64,000 bases of DNA from Falsirhodobacter xinxiangensis (GTDB taxonomy: Bacteria > Pseudomonadota > Alphaproteobacteria > Rhodobacterales > Rhodobacteraceae), in the NCBI RefSeq assembly GCF_004959935.1, contig NZ_SMYN01000005.1, positions 186,001-250,000 of the forward strand, read 5' to 3'. A program made the translations under genes and the position numbers. The notes beneath the pieces are model-generated. The model saw only the letters and a list, made by a program, of their open reading frames with translations. It ran no database searches and was not told where the DNA came from. Positions 33,112 to 43,005 of this stretch are shown here, in pieces (the first letter of the stretch is position 1; every line of letters starts with the position of its first letter).

Positions 33112-34159
33112 CATCGGCGCGGCAGAGGGGCGGGACTTCTATCGCCTGCTGGTCCTGCGGCGGCAGGCGATCCTTGCCGCGCTGACGGTGCTGCTGGTGC
33201 TGAGTTTCTGCGCCGATCTGGCGCTTGGCCCGGCGCGCTATGGGCTGGGGCAGGTGGTCGGGGCGCTGCTGTCGCCCGGTTCGGTGGACGACCAGTTGCG
33301 GGTGATCCTTTGGGACATCCGCATGCCCGTCGCGCTGACGGCCGTGATCGTGGGCGCGAGCCTTTCGATCGCGGGGCTTCAGATGCAGACGATCCTGAAC
33401 AACCCGCTGGCCAGCCCCTTCACGCTGGGCATATCGGCCGGGGCGGGGTTCGGCGCGGCGCTGGCGCTGGCTTTCGGGGTGGCGCTGTTTCCCTTTGCCG
33501 TCGATTACGTCATCCCGATCAACGCCTTTCTGATGGCGATGCTGACCTCGCTGGCGATCTATGGCCTCAGCCTGCGGCGGGGGGTCAGCAGCGAGACGAT
33601 CGTGCTTCTGGGCATCGCGCTGGTCTTCATCTTCAACGCGCTCATGTCGCTGATCCAGTTCTTTGCCAGCCAGCAGGCGGTTGCGGCGGTGGTGTTCTGG
33701 ACGATGGGCAGTCTGACGAAGGCGACGTGGCCCAAGGTCTGGATATCGGTTGCGATCCTTGCGGCAGCGGCGCCGCTTCTGGCGCGGCGGGGGTGGTCGC
33801 TGACCTCGATGCGGCTGGGCGATGCCAAGGCGGAAAGCATGGGCGTCAACCTGCGCACGCTGCGGCTGGAGGTGCTGGTGATCGTCAGCCTGCTGGCCTC
33901 GGTTTCGGTGTCCTTCGTCGGCACCATCGGTTTCATCGGGCTGGTCGGCCCGCATGTCGCGCGGATGCTGCTGGGCGAGGATCAGCGGTTCCTGCTGCCC
34001 GGTGCGGCGCTGTCGGGGGCGCTGATCCTGTCGCTTGGGTCTATCCTGTCCAAGATCATCATCCCCGGCACGGTCATTCCCATCGGGATCGTCACCTCGA
34101 TCGTGGGGATTCCGTTCTTTCTGTATCTGATCCTCAGCCGGCGGTCGCAATCATGGTGA
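33104..34159 (+). CDS. Iron-siderophore ABC transporter permease (FecCD family)
   Basis: A 351-residue inner-membrane protein with about ten helices and family motifs: RMPVALTAVIVGASLSIAG, LQTILNNPLASPFTLGISAGAGFGAALAL-type segment near residues 90-120, and VGTIGFIGLVGPHVARMLLG. Only one FecCD permease is encoded, so it would act as a homodimer. The start overlaps the binding-protein gene by 8 bases; the end overlaps the ATPase gene by 7. Confidence 0.93.
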   Translation: MTDIGAAEGRDFYRLLVLRRQAILAALTVLLVLSFCADLALGPARYGLGQVVGALLSPGSVDDQLRVILWDIRMPVALTAVIVGASLSIAGLQMQTILNNPLASPFTLGISAGAGFGAALALAFGVALFPFAVDYVIPINAFLMAMLTSLAIYGLSLRRGVSSETIVLLGIALVFIFNALMSLIQFFASQQAVAAVVFWTMGSLTKATWPKVWISVAILAAAAPLLARRGWSLTSMRLGDAKAESMGVNLRTLRLEVLVIVSLLASVSVSFVGTIGFIGLVGPHVARMLLGEDQRFLLPGAALSGALILSLGSILSKIIIPGTVIPIGIVTSIVGIPFFLYLILSRRSQSW

Positions 34160-34893
34160 CGCTTCGTCTGGAGGGGGTCGGCGCAAGCTATGGCGGGCGC
34201 GAGGTGCTGTCCGGCATCTCGACCCCCGTGCTGGAGGGCGGGCAGGTGGTCGCGCTTCTGGGGCCGAACGCGGCGGGGAAATCGACGCTGTTCCGCCGCA
34301 TCTTCGGCCTGTTGCGCGGGCCGGGCGAGGTTCGGATCGAAGGCGCGACGGTGCCCCGGCCCGTCGCCTATATGCCGCAGGACAACGGCGCCCGCCCGGT
34401 GCTGACGGTTTACGAGGCGGTGCTTCTGGCGCGGATGCAGGGGCGGCGGCTGAAGGTGGACCCCGAGGATCATGCCGAGGTCGAACGGGTCATGGGGCTT
34501 CTGTCGATCGGCCACCTGCGCGCCCGCAACGTCGGCGATCTGTCCGGTGGGCAGCGCCAGATGGTCGGCGCGGCGCAGGCGCTGGTGCAGAACCCGCAGA
34601 TCCTGCTGATGGACGAGCCGACCTCGGCGCTGGATCTGTCGCGGCAGATCGGGCTGCTGACCTTGCTGCGCCGTCTTGCGCGGGAACAGGGGCTGCTGAT
34701 CGTGGTCGCGATCCACGATCTGGGCCATGCGTTGCGTTTTGCCGATGCGTGTCTGGTGATCGAAGGCGGGCGTCTGGCCGCAAGCGGGCCAACGTCCGAG
34801 GTCATTACCCCCGAGATGTTGCGCCGTGTCTTCGACGTCGATGCGCGGGTCGAGGAATGTTCGCGCGGGCGGTTGCAGCTGATCGTGGATTAG
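34153..34893 (+). CDS. Iron-siderophore ABC transporter ATP-binding protein
   Basis: A 246-residue cytoplasmic ATPase. Walker A GPNAAGKST, signature LSGGQRQM, Walker B ILLMDEPTSALD and H-loop AIHDLGHA are present. The ATG at 34153 overlaps the permease stop and is the only start consistent with the family N-terminus. Third and last gene of the importer operon, closed by a GC-rich hairpin. Confidence 0.93.
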   Translation: MVTLRLEGVGASYGGREVLSGISTPVLEGGQVVALLGPNAAGKSTLFRRIFGLLRGPGEVRIEGATVPRPVAYMPQDNGARPVLTVYEAVLLARMQGRRLKVDPEDHAEVERVMGLLSIGHLRARNVGDLSGGQRQMVGAAQALVQNPQILLMDEPTSALDLSRQIGLLTLLRRLAREQGLLIVVAIHDLGHALRFADACLVIEGGRLAASGPTSEVITPEMLRRVFDVDARVEECSRGRLQLIVD

Positions 34894-34914
34894 GGCGCGG
34901 ATCTCTCCGCGCCC
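34893..34914. terminator. Bidirectional hairpin between convergent operons
   Basis: A perfect 9-bp stem GGGCGCGGA / TCCGCGCCC with a 4-base loop begins on the last base of the ATPase stop codon and lies 8 bases from the stop of the convergent sugar-binding-protein gene. No T-tract follows on either side, so its strength is uncertain. Confidence 0.55.
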
Positions 34915-34921
34915 ACAAGGG

Positions 34922-36013
34922 TCAGAAATCGAAGTCGTTGATGTTGGCGCTGGTGAACACGGTCGGTGCGCCCAGCAGGATCTGCGATCCATGCGCGATC
35001 TGCAACGTGCCCAGATCGCCCGCATCGAAGCTGGTATCGCCCGGCTTCAGCGTGCCGTCCGCCGCCGCGCGCAAGGCCATGACCGCGGCTGCCCCCATCG
35101 CGCCCGTGTCCCACAGCACCGCGCTTTTCACGCAGTCGGACGCGACATAGGGTTTCATCGCGTTCGGGGTCGCAAGGCCGATGACGGTGGTTTCGCCGCA
35201 CAGGCCCGCTTGGGTCACCGCTTCGGCAGCGGCGGGGGTTGCGACCGAGGTCATGCCGACGATGCCGTTCAGATCCTCGCCGTATTTGTTGATGAGGGTG
35301 GTGGCCTGATTGAAGGACAGGATGTTGTCCTCCTGCGCCTCGACCGTCTCCAGCCATGTCATGTCGGGATAGCAGGCCTGCTGATAGGCCTCCATTTCCG
35401 AGATCCAGCGCGCCTGGTTCGGGGTGGTGAAGGTCGATGTCACGATGGCGAAGCTGCCATCGGGGCCGATGCCTTCGGCAAGCTGGTCGATCAGCGATTT
35501 GGCGACGCCGTTGAACTCGGCCGGGTTCACGAACCATTGGCGGGCGTCGGGTTCGGCGTCACTGTCGTAACCCACGACGTTGATCCCCGCCGCCAGCGCC
35601 TTGCGCAGCACGGGGGCGATGGCGACCGGATCGTTGGCCGCGAACAGGATGCCGTCCACCCCCGAGGTGATGTAGTTGTCGATCAGCGTGATCTGGTCGT
35701 CGATATTGGCCTGCGTCGGCCCGTCGGTGGTGACGGTGACGGTGCCCAGCGCCTCGGCCCCCTTGGCGACGCCGCGGGCGCTGCTGTCGAAATAACCGAT
35801 GCCGATCAGTTTCGGGATATCCACCACCCGCAGCGGCTTGCCTGCCTTGGACCCCTCGTTCGCCACCGTGCCGCCGTCATAGGCGACGGGTTCGGGCGTG
35901 ACCGTGCTGCCGTCGCAGGGCAGGGGCGATGTGGGCGCGCCGTCGCCTCCCGTCCATTGGGCATGGGCGGGCGCCGCGAGCGCAAGGGCGCAGACTGTCA
36001 AAAGATACTTCAT
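34922..36013 (-). CDS. Sugar ABC transporter, periplasmic binding protein (RhaS/LsrB-like)
   Basis: A 363-residue pentose/hexose binding protein with signal peptide MKYLLTVCALALAAPAHA. The body has the CUT2 binding-protein pattern: IGIGYFDSSARGVAKGAE, GPTQANIDDQITLIDNYI, GVDGILFAANDPVAI, NVVGYDSDAEPDARQWFVNP. This order of motifs is closest to rhamnose (RhaS) or AI-2 (LsrB) type binders. It is the last gene of the minus-strand catabolic operon led by the GntR gene, after two permeases and the double ATPase. A 6-deoxysugar or sugar-alcohol ligand is inference. Confidence 0.85.
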   Translation of the reverse strand: MKYLLTVCALALAAPAHAQWTGGDGAPTSPLPCDGSTVTPEPVAYDGGTVANEGSKAGKPLRVVDIPKLIGIGYFDSSARGVAKGAEALGTVTVTTDGPTQANIDDQITLIDNYITSGVDGILFAANDPVAIAPVLRKALAAGINVVGYDSDAEPDARQWFVNPAEFNGVAKSLIDQLAEGIGPDGSFAIVTSTFTTPNQARWISEMEAYQQACYPDMTWLETVEAQEDNILSFNQATTLINKYGEDLNGIVGMTSVATPAAAEAVTQAGLCGETTVIGLATPNAMKPYVASDCVKSAVLWDTGAMGAAAVMALRAAADGTLKPGDTSFDAGDLGTLQIAHGSQILLGAPTVFTSANINDFDF

Positions 36014-36043
36014 GTTTCCTCCCTCTTTTTCTCCACGCCCGCC

Positions 36044-36982
36044 CTAGCGGCGGACGCGGTTTTCCATGAACGCACCGGCAACCAGCGTCAGCACCAGCAC
36101 GACCCCGATCAGCACCAGCGTGCCGTCCCCCCGCACGCCCGCCAGCGACAGCCCGTTCTTCAGCACCTGCACCAGCACGAGGCCAAGCGCCGTTCCGATG
36201 ATCGTGCCGCGCCCGCCGAAGATGCTGGTCCCGCCAAGCACGACGGCGGTGATGACGTCCAGCTCCAACCCCGTGCCCATGTCGGACCGGGTGGTGGACA
36301 CGCGCGAGACGAACAGGATCGCCGCCAGCGATGCGGCAAGCCCCGACACCGCATAGACGGCGTATTTGGTCGCATTCACCGGCAGGCCCGCGAAATGGGC
36401 GGCAGGCTCGCTGTAGCCGATGGCCTGCACGGTGCGGCCCCAGCGGGTCAGGCCAAGGATGACCCCCGCCAGAACCAAGGCGACGCCCAATATCCAGATC
36501 TGCGTCGGCAGGCCAAGGATGCTGCCCTGACCGATGCCGGCGAACCATTCGGGGTATCCGCGCACGGACCGCGCCTGGCTGATCCCCTCGGCCAGACCGC
36601 GATAGAGCGCCAGCGTGCCAAGCGTCGCGATAAGCGGCGGCATCCCGACGCGGATGATGAGGAAGCCGTTGAACAGCCCGCAGATCAGGCCGATGATCGG
36701 GATGATCGCCAGCACGACGCCCAAGGGCAGGCCCATGTTCTGCCAGAGCACCCCCGTCAGGATCGCGCAAAGCCCCATGGTCGAGCCCACCGACAGATCG
36801 ATCCCGCCCGAGACGATGACGAAGGTCATCGCCAGCGCGACCAGCGCCACCTCGGCCATCAGGCGGCCTTGGTTCAGCATGTTGCCGGTGGTCAGGAACT
36901 GCGCCGACTGGAACGACATCACCAGCAGCGCGATGACGACCAGCCCGGCCAGCACGGTTTCATGTCCGTGACGTTTCAGCAT
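36044..36982 (-). CDS. Sugar ABC transporter permease (CUT2), second of two
   Basis: A 312-residue inner-membrane permease of the RbsC/RhaQ type with eight to ten helices. Family motifs: [31 protein letters not shown] and [17 protein letters not shown]. It starts one base after the stop of the other permease gene, so the two form a heterodimer within one importer. Confidence 0.92.
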   Translation of the reverse strand: MLKRHGHETVLAGLVVIALLVMSFQSAQFLTTGNMLNQGRLMAEVALVALAMTFVIVSGGIDLSVGSTMGLCAILTGVLWQNMGLPLGVVLAIIPIIGLICGLFNGFLIIRVGMPPLIATLGTLALYRGLAEGISQARSVRGYPEWFAGIGQGSILGLPTQIWILGVALVLAGVILGLTRWGRTVQAIGYSEPAAHFAGLPVNATKYAVYAVSGLAASLAAILFVSRVSTTRSDMGTGLELDVITAVVLGGTSIFGGRGTIIGTALGLVLVQVLKNGLSLAGVRGDGTLVLIGVVLVLTLVAGAFMENRVRR

Positions 36983-36983
36983 C

Positions 36984-37973
36984 TTACGCTCCCTTCATCG
37001 TGCGCTTGCGGCGCAGCATGTCCGCCATCACCGTCAGCAGGATCAGCGTGCCGATGAACGCCCGCAGCCAATAGGCCGACACGTTCACGAAGATCAGCGC
37101 CGAGCCGATGGTCGCGAACAGCACCGCCGCAAGGCTCGATCCGAAGACCGTGCCGGTGCCGCCAAGGATCGACACGCCGCCGATCACCGCCGAGGTGATA
37201 ACGATGAGTTCCAGGTTCGGCGGGGTGGTGGACTGGATCACCTGAAGCTGCGTGGCGAACAGAAGCGTTGCAAGGCCCGCAAAGGCGCCGTGGATCATGA
37301 ACACGGCGACGATGCGGCGCGGCACCTCGATCCCGACGGCGCGGGCGGCTTCGGCATTGCCGCCGATCAGGTAAAGCGAGCGTCCGAAGGGCGACAGGCG
37401 CATCCACAGCCCCGCCGCGATGGTCAGCGCGATCGCCCAGACCAGCGGCATCGGCAGGCCGAGGACAGTCATCTTGGCCAGCAGGTATTCCGGTGGCAGG
37501 TTGCTGATCCACGTCCCGCCCGTCGCGGTGATCAGGCCACCCTGCAGGATCGCCATCATCCCCAGCGTCACCACGATGGACGGGATGCGGGCATAGGCGA
37601 CGAGGATGCCGCTGATGGCATTGATCGCCGCGCCCGCGATGATCGGCACCGTCCACGCAACCCAGATCGGTGCGCCCGACACCGCCAAGGTGCCCGAGAT
37701 GGTCGCCAGCACGCCGATCAGCGCGCCGACGGACAGGTCGATCTCGCGGATGACGATCACCATGGTCATGCCGATGGCGGCAACGGCGATGTATGCGTTG
37801 CCGGAGAAGATCGTCGTCAGGTTCCGCGCGCTGACGAAACGCGGGTTGTAGAGCCCGACGCCGACCAGCAGCGCAAGGATCGCCAGCGCGACGAGGATCT
37901 CGTGCCCGTATTCACGCAGAAAGCGGCGGACGGCCCCGGTGCCGGACGGGGGCAGGGTGGTGCTGCCGATCAT
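36984..37973 (-). CDS. Sugar ABC transporter permease (CUT2), first of two
   Basis: A 329-residue inner-membrane permease. [35 protein letters not shown] and [17 protein letters not shown] are the standard CUT2 permease blocks. Its start overlaps the ATPase stop by 4 bases. Paired permeases of this kind are typical of RhaSTPQ-like importers. Confidence 0.92.
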   Translation of the reverse strand: MIGSTTLPPSGTGAVRRFLREYGHEILVALAILALLVGVGLYNPRFVSARNLTTIFSGNAYIAVAAIGMTMVIVIREIDLSVGALIGVLATISGTLAVSGAPIWVAWTVPIIAGAAINAISGILVAYARIPSIVVTLGMMAILQGGLITATGGTWISNLPPEYLLAKMTVLGLPMPLVWAIALTIAAGLWMRLSPFGRSLYLIGGNAEAARAVGIEVPRRIVAVFMIHGAFAGLATLLFATQLQVIQSTTPPNLELIVITSAVIGGVSILGGTGTVFGSSLAAVLFATIGSALIFVNVSAYWLRAFIGTLILLTVMADMLRRKRTMKGA

Positions 37974-39496
37974 GATGCGCTCCTTCTGGCGGTCATTGCG
38001 TGGCCGACGGCCTCGGGGGTGGCCTCGTCGCGCGAAAGGGTGGCGCGGATGCGGCCTTCGGCGATGACCATGACGCGGTCGGACATGGCCAGAACCTCCG
38101 GCAACTCGCTGGAGATCATCAGGATCGCCAGACCCTGCCCCGCCAGTTCGCAGATCAGACGGTGGATTTCGGCCTTGGCCCCAACGTCGATACCGCGTGT
38201 GGGCTCGTCAAGGATCAGCACCGAAGGGTTGGTCTGCAACCACTTGGCGATGACCACCTTTTGCTGGTTGCCGCCCGAGAGCTGGCCCGCGATCTGTTCC
38301 GGCCCCGAGGCGCGCACGCCCAGCATGTCGAATCCGCGCTTTGCCAGCGCCGCCTCTTTCGCGCGGTTTATCATCCCGCCGGGAGAGATCCGGTCCAGCA
38401 CCGCCATCGAGATATTCTCGCGGATCGGCAGCGGTTTCACGAGGCCCTGCGCGCCGCGATCTTCGGGGACATAGGCGATGCCGGCATCCCGCGCGGCGCG
38501 GGGGCTGGCGATGCGGATTTCCCGCCCGTTCAGATGGATCGTGCCCGACGCGGCCGGGGTGACGCCGAACAGCACATGCGCCAGTTCCGTGCGCCCCGAT
38601 CCGACAAGGCCCGCAATCCCGAGAATCTCGCCCTTGTGCAGGGTGAAGCTGGCATCCTTCACCATCGGGCCGCAGGACAGGCCGCGAACCTCCAGCACGG
38701 GGCCGCCGATGGGAACCTCGGTCTTGGGGAACATCTGATCGACCGGGCGGCCGACCATCAGCGAGATCAGCTCGGCCTCGGTCGTCTCGCGCGCATTGCG
38801 GGTGGCGATATAGGTGCCGTCGCGGAGCACGCTCATCCGGTCCGAGATGCGGAAGATTTCGTTCATGCGGTGGCTGACGTAAAGGATGGCGACACCCCGC
38901 GCGCGCAGCCGCAGCACGATCTCCAGCAGGCGGTCGGCATCGCGTTCGCCAAGCGCGGCGGTCGGCTCGTCCAGGATCAGCACGCGGGCGTTGTGGTTCA
39001 GGGCGCGGGCGATCTCCACCCGCTGGCGCATGGCGACCGAAAGGCTGCCCAGCTTGCGGTCCACGTCCAGATCGTGACAATCGAGGTCGGCCAGAAGCTC
39101 TTGCGCGCGGCGGCGCATGAAGGCCCAGTCCACCATGCCGCCCTTGCGCGGGTAATGCCCCGCAAAGACGTTTTCGGCCACGGTCAACTCGCCGAACAGC
39201 AGCAGTTCCTGATGGACGACGGCGATCCCGGCTTCCGCCGCGCGGCGGGGCGAGGGGAGTGCCGTCTGCACCCCGTCCACAAGGATCGCGCCGCCGCTGG
39301 GCGCGTGCATTCCGGCAAGGATCTTCACCAGCGTCGATTTCCCGGCGCCGTTCTCTCCCATCAGCGCGTGGACCTCGCCCGCACGCAGGTCGAGATTGGC
39401 CGTCTTCAGCGCCTTCACGGGGCCGAAGCTTTTGGAGATATCGCGCACCGACAGGGCCGGCCCCCCGGCAGGGGGCGGCGTTTGGGCAATGGTCAT
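37970..39496 (-). CDS. Sugar ABC transporter ATP-binding protein, double-NBD (RbsA/RhaT type)
   Basis: A 508-residue ATPase made of two nucleotide-binding domains. The first has Walker [11 protein letters not shown] and Walker [12 protein letters not shown]; the second has a degenerate Walker A region ([10 protein letters not shown]) and signature LSGGNQQKV with [14 protein letters not shown], as in RbsA/XylG proteins. A well-spaced GGGAGG lies before the start. Together with the permeases and binding protein it completes one CUT2 importer. Confidence 0.95.
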   Translation of the reverse strand: MTIAQTPPPAGGPALSVRDISKSFGPVKALKTANLDLRAGEVHALMGENGAGKSTLVKILAGMHAPSGGAILVDGVQTALPSPRRAAEAGIAVVHQELLLFGELTVAENVFAGHYPRKGGMVDWAFMRRRAQELLADLDCHDLDVDRKLGSLSVAMRQRVEIARALNHNARVLILDEPTAALGERDADRLLEIVLRLRARGVAILYVSHRMNEIFRISDRMSVLRDGTYIATRNARETTEAELISLMVGRPVDQMFPKTEVPIGGPVLEVRGLSCGPMVKDASFTLHKGEILGIAGLVGSGRTELAHVLFGVTPAASGTIHLNGREIRIASPRAARDAGIAYVPEDRGAQGLVKPLPIRENISMAVLDRISPGGMINRAKEAALAKRGFDMLGVRASGPEQIAGQLSGGNQQKVVIAKWLQTNPSVLILDEPTRGIDVGAKAEIHRLICELAGQGLAILMISSELPEVLAMSDRVMVIAEGRIRATLSRDEATPEAVGHAMTARRSAS

Positions 39497-39536
39497 CTTT
39501 CCTCCCTTCGCGCGGCCTCCCTGCCGCGCGGACGGG

Positions 39537-40634
39537 TCAGCCTTGGCCGACCAGTCCTGTCACAATGATATCCGCGGTTCGGATCGCGTCGGCAATCGTT
39601 TTCGCAGTCAATCTGCGATGAACCGAATGGATGACGTTGGTGGGCTTCATCGCTTCCTCTCCGACGCGTAAAAGATCGGCATTCGAGACGTCGCCAAGGC
39701 CCAGATCGGCCAGCCGCACCGGAAGACCTATGGCGTGACAGAAGCGGACGGCCTCCTCGATCTCCGGCAGGGCGCGGTTTTCCAGGACCAGCAGGCCGAT
39801 GATGCCGAAGGCGACCTTTTCGCCGTGGAAGAAGTGATGCGTCGGTTCCAGAATGGTCAGCGCGTCGTGGATGCCATGTGCGCCCGACACGCCGCAATTC
39901 TCGAACCCGAGGCCGGACAGAAGGGTGTTCGCCTCGATGATGTTTTCGACGGCGTCGGTCAGGCAGCCTGCCTTGGCGGCGTGATATGCCGCAAGACCGT
40001 CGCGCATCAGCGTCTCGTGGCAGGCGCGGGCGATGGCGGCACCGGCCACCGTGACGGCATAGCCGTCGGCGATATAGTTGTTCGACCGGCTTTCGAAATT
40101 CGAGCGTGCCTCATACCACGTGGACAGCGCATCGCCGATGCCCGCCGCCAGAAACCGCACCGGCGCGCGCAGGATCACCTCGCTGTCCACCAGCACCACG
40201 TCGGGGTTGCGATAGCAGCGCTCGACCCGGTCATAGACCCCGTCCGCGCTGTAGATCACGCCGATGGAGCTTGTGGGGCTGTCGGTCGAAGCGATGGTCG
40301 GCACGGTGATGATCCGTGCGCCCGCATCGCGCGCGGCGATCTTGCCGGTGTCCAGCGTCTTGCCGCCGCCGACCCCGATCACCACCGCCGCACCTTTGGC
40401 CAATGTGGCAACCCGCGCGACCTCGGCATCCGTGGATTCGCCGCCGAAGACGGTTTCCGTGACCTCGACCCCCGCCAGCGAGGCCCGCAGCGCCTCGCCA
40501 TAGGTCTGCGCCACGAAGCTGTCCATCAGCAGCAGCGCCGTGTCGCCCAGACCCTTGGCATAGACACCCAGATCCTTCAGCACCCCCGGCCCTTGGACGT
40601 ATCGAAGCGGGCCGCCGTAACCGCGTTGTTCCAT
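39537..40634 (-). CDS. Glycerol dehydrogenase family protein (GldA-like)
   Basis: A 365-residue NAD-dependent, zinc-type polyol dehydrogenase. The NAD-binding GVGGGKTLDTGK segment, TIASTDSPTS, and metal ligands in AGIGDALSTWYEA (Asp), SGAHGIHDAL (His) and PTHHFFHGEKVAFG (His) match GldA. It would oxidise a terminal polyol or reduce a small aldehyde or ketone. It sits inside the catabolic operon between the SDR and the ABC genes, so it probably works on the imported substrate or a breakdown product rather than on free glycerol. Confidence 0.85.
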   Translation of the reverse strand: MEQRGYGGPLRYVQGPGVLKDLGVYAKGLGDTALLLMDSFVAQTYGEALRASLAGVEVTETVFGGESTDAEVARVATLAKGAAVVIGVGGGKTLDTGKIAARDAGARIITVPTIASTDSPTSSIGVIYSADGVYDRVERCYRNPDVVLVDSEVILRAPVRFLAAGIGDALSTWYEARSNFESRSNNYIADGYAVTVAGAAIARACHETLMRDGLAAYHAAKAGCLTDAVENIIEANTLLSGLGFENCGVSGAHGIHDALTILEPTHHFFHGEKVAFGIIGLLVLENRALPEIEEAVRFCHAIGLPVRLADLGLGDVSNADLLRVGEEAMKPTNVIHSVHRRLTAKTIADAIRTADIIVTGLVGQG

Positions 40635-40643
40635 GATGTTCCC

Positions 40644-41423
40644 TCAGCGCAGCGTCAGGCCGCCGTCGATGGTGATGACCTCTCCGGTCGTGAAGCTGGC
40701 GGCGTCCGAGGCGAGGTAGACGACCGCGCCCACCAGCTCTTTCGTGCCGCCGATCCGGTCCTGCACCGCGCCCTTGGCCCAGTGGTTCGCCACCACGTCG
40801 GGATGTTCGCGCAGCACCTCGTCCGTCAGTTCGGTGCGGATATATCCGGGGGCGATGGCGTTGACGCGGATGCCGTGTTCGGCCCATTCCGTCGCCAGCG
40901 CCTTGGTCAGCATATGCACGCCCGCCTTGGACACGTTATAGGCGGCGTGACGGAACGGCCAGTTCACGATCCGGCCCGACATCGACCCGACCGAGATGAT
41001 GCTGCCCGATTTCTGCACGATCATCTGCCGCCCCGCCGCACGCGAGACGAGGAACACGCCGTCGAGGTTCACCGCCATCGTGCGCCGCCAATCGTCCAGC
41101 GGCGTATCCTCGGCGTTCGAGGGCAGCACGATGCCGGCATTGTTGATCAGGATGTCCACGCGCCCGAAGGCGGCGACGGTTTCGGTGATCAGGCGGTCGG
41201 CATCCTGTTCGTCGGAAACATCGCCCTTGATGGCGATGGCGCGACCGCCCTTGGCCTCGATCGCGGCGACGACCCTGGCCGCGCGATCGGCGGCGGATTG
41301 GTAGTTCACGACGACCGACGCGCCACGGTCGGCAAGACCATAGGCCAGCTCCTCGCCGATCCCGCGCGATGCGCCGGTGACGATGGCGACGCGGCCCGTC
41401 AGATCGAAGATATCGTTGCTCAT
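40644..41423 (-). CDS. SDR oxidoreductase, sugar/sugar-acid dehydrogenase
   Basis: A 259-residue short-chain dehydrogenase with the NAD(P) motif TGASRGIG (about 16-23), NNAG, catalytic Ser in VGSMSG and the YNVSKAG (YxxxK) pair near residue 160. It resembles 2-keto-3-deoxy-sugar-acid dehydrogenases and gluconate 5-dehydrogenases. In the proposed oxidative L-fucose-type route it would oxidise 2-keto-3-deoxy-L-fuconate to the 2,4-diketo acid. It lies between the GMC oxidase and the GldA-like gene with gaps of 9-12 bases. Confidence 0.85.
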   Translation of the reverse strand: MSNDIFDLTGRVAIVTGASRGIGEELAYGLADRGASVVVNYQSAADRAARVVAAIEAKGGRAIAIKGDVSDEQDADRLITETVAAFGRVDILINNAGIVLPSNAEDTPLDDWRRTMAVNLDGVFLVSRAAGRQMIVQKSGSIISVGSMSGRIVNWPFRHAAYNVSKAGVHMLTKALATEWAEHGIRVNAIAPGYIRTELTDEVLREHPDVVANHWAKGAVQDRIGGTKELVGAVVYLASDAASFTTGEVITIDGGLTLR

Positions 41424-41435
41424 GTGGTTCTCCGG

Positions 41436-42968
41436 TCAGGCGGCGGCGGAAAGGCGGCTGCCAAGGATGTGTTCGGCCACGCGGATCGCCTGCGCCACGA
41501 TGGTCAGCGACGGGTTGAAGCCGGTGGAGGAGGGCAGGAAGGACGCGTCGACGACGTAAAGGTTGTCGACGTCCCAGACCTTGCAGAACGGGTCCAGCAC
41601 CGATGTCGCAGGGTCTCGCCCGAAGACGGCGGTGCCGCATTGGTGCATCGACACGGTGATATCCATGCGCTGCGTGATGATCAGCGGATAGCCGATGGAG
41701 CGCATGATCCGACCCCAATGGCGCACCAGTTCGTTATGCGCCTTTTCGTTGTTGGGGGTGTAGTTGATGCGGATCTGGCCGTTCGGATCGACCATGACGC
41801 GGTTGTTCCGGTCGGGCAGATCCTCGGACATGATCCACCAGTCGACGGATCGCTTGGCGAACAGATCCATCGCCCATTCGGGGATGAACTTGACGTTCGC
41901 GGTCAGCATCCCGCCCTGAAGCTTGCCCAGACCCTGCACGTTGCCAAGGGGATAGGGGCGGTGGTCGTTCGCCAGATAGAAGTCGTTGATCGCCATGGAC
42001 TTCTGGAACGTCACGCCATTCTTGCGGAACGGATGGACCGCCATCATCGCCGTGTTGTTATGCGCCATGTAGTTGCGGCCCAGAAGGTCGGACGAGTTGT
42101 TGCCGATGCCGCCCGGATGCTTGTCATTGGCCGAACGCAGCAGCAGCACCGCCGAGTTGATCGCCCCCGCGGACGAGATGAACAGATCGCCCGCGATCAC
42201 ACGTTTCGCACCGCCATGTTCGACCTCGATCCCCGTGACGCGCTTGCCCGAAGGGTCGGTCAGCAGGCGCAGCACCTTGGTGTCCAGCACCAGATCGACG
42301 CGGTTCGTGGCGATGGCGGGGCGCACCAGCCGCACCTCGGCGTCGTTCTTGGCGCCCAGCTTGCAGGCGAAGCCGTCGCAGGTGGCGCAGCGGATGCATT
42401 TGCCGCCCTCGTGCCGGTCGATGGCGATGGGCAGCGGGAACGGGTGCAGCCCCTTGCCGCGCAGCTTTTCGGCGACGGCTTCGATTTCCGGCTCATGCCC
42501 GATGGTGGGGTGGGGGAAGGGGCCGGAACGCGGCGGCTCGATCGGATCGGCGCCGGCGGTGCCGTGCGTGCCCATCAGGCGTTCCGCCTCGTCGTAATAG
42601 GGCGCGAACTGGTCATAGCTCCACGGCCATGCGGGGGCGATGCCGTCCTCATGTTCCAGCACCTCGAAATCCTGCTGGCGGAAGCGCACTGTCGCCGCCC
42701 CGAAGAATTTCGAATTGCCGCCGACGTAATAGAAGGTCGAGGGGTGGAAGGGCTTGCCGTCCTTGTCCAGCCACGTTTCCTTCGCCGTGTATTTGCGTTC
42801 GTGAAAGACCGCCTTGACCGACCAGTTGTCCGCCTCGCGCGGCAGATAGTTGCCGCGTTCGATCATCAGGACCCGCGCGCCACCCTTTGCCAGCCGGTTG
42901 GCCATCGCGCCGCCACCGACGCCCGCCCCGACGATCACCACGTCATAGTGGTCCTCGACCGTATCCAT
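41436..42968 (-). CDS. GMC family oxidoreductase (FAD-dependent)
   Basis: A 510-residue flavoprotein. The FAD-binding loop is VVIVGAGVGGGAMANRLA at the N-terminus, and the C-terminal active-site region has HQCGTAVFG and STGFNPSLTIVAQA. A cysteine cluster CIRCATCDGFACKLGA (about residue 190) resembles that of sugar or polyol dehydrogenases of this family and may hold a metal or an Fe-S centre. No signal peptide is seen, so it is probably cytoplasmic. GGGAGG 6 bases before ATG 42968 fixes the start. It would oxidise a sugar, polyol or sugar acid in the operon's pathway. Confidence 0.85.
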   Translation of the reverse strand: MDTVEDHYDVVIVGAGVGGGAMANRLAKGGARVLMIERGNYLPREADNWSVKAVFHERKYTAKETWLDKDGKPFHPSTFYYVGGNSKFFGAATVRFRQQDFEVLEHEDGIAPAWPWSYDQFAPYYDEAERLMGTHGTAGADPIEPPRSGPFPHPTIGHEPEIEAVAEKLRGKGLHPFPLPIAIDRHEGGKCIRCATCDGFACKLGAKNDAEVRLVRPAIATNRVDLVLDTKVLRLLTDPSGKRVTGIEVEHGGAKRVIAGDLFISSAGAINSAVLLLRSANDKHPGGIGNNSSDLLGRNYMAHNNTAMMAVHPFRKNGVTFQKSMAINDFYLANDHRPYPLGNVQGLGKLQGGMLTANVKFIPEWAMDLFAKRSVDWWIMSEDLPDRNNRVMVDPNGQIRINYTPNNEKAHNELVRHWGRIMRSIGYPLIITQRMDITVSMHQCGTAVFGRDPATSVLDPFCKVWDVDNLYVVDASFLPSSTGFNPSLTIVAQAIRVAEHILGSRLSAAA

Positions 42969-43005
42969 AATTTCCTCCCTCCAGCTCGGCCGATGGCCTG
43001 GCATG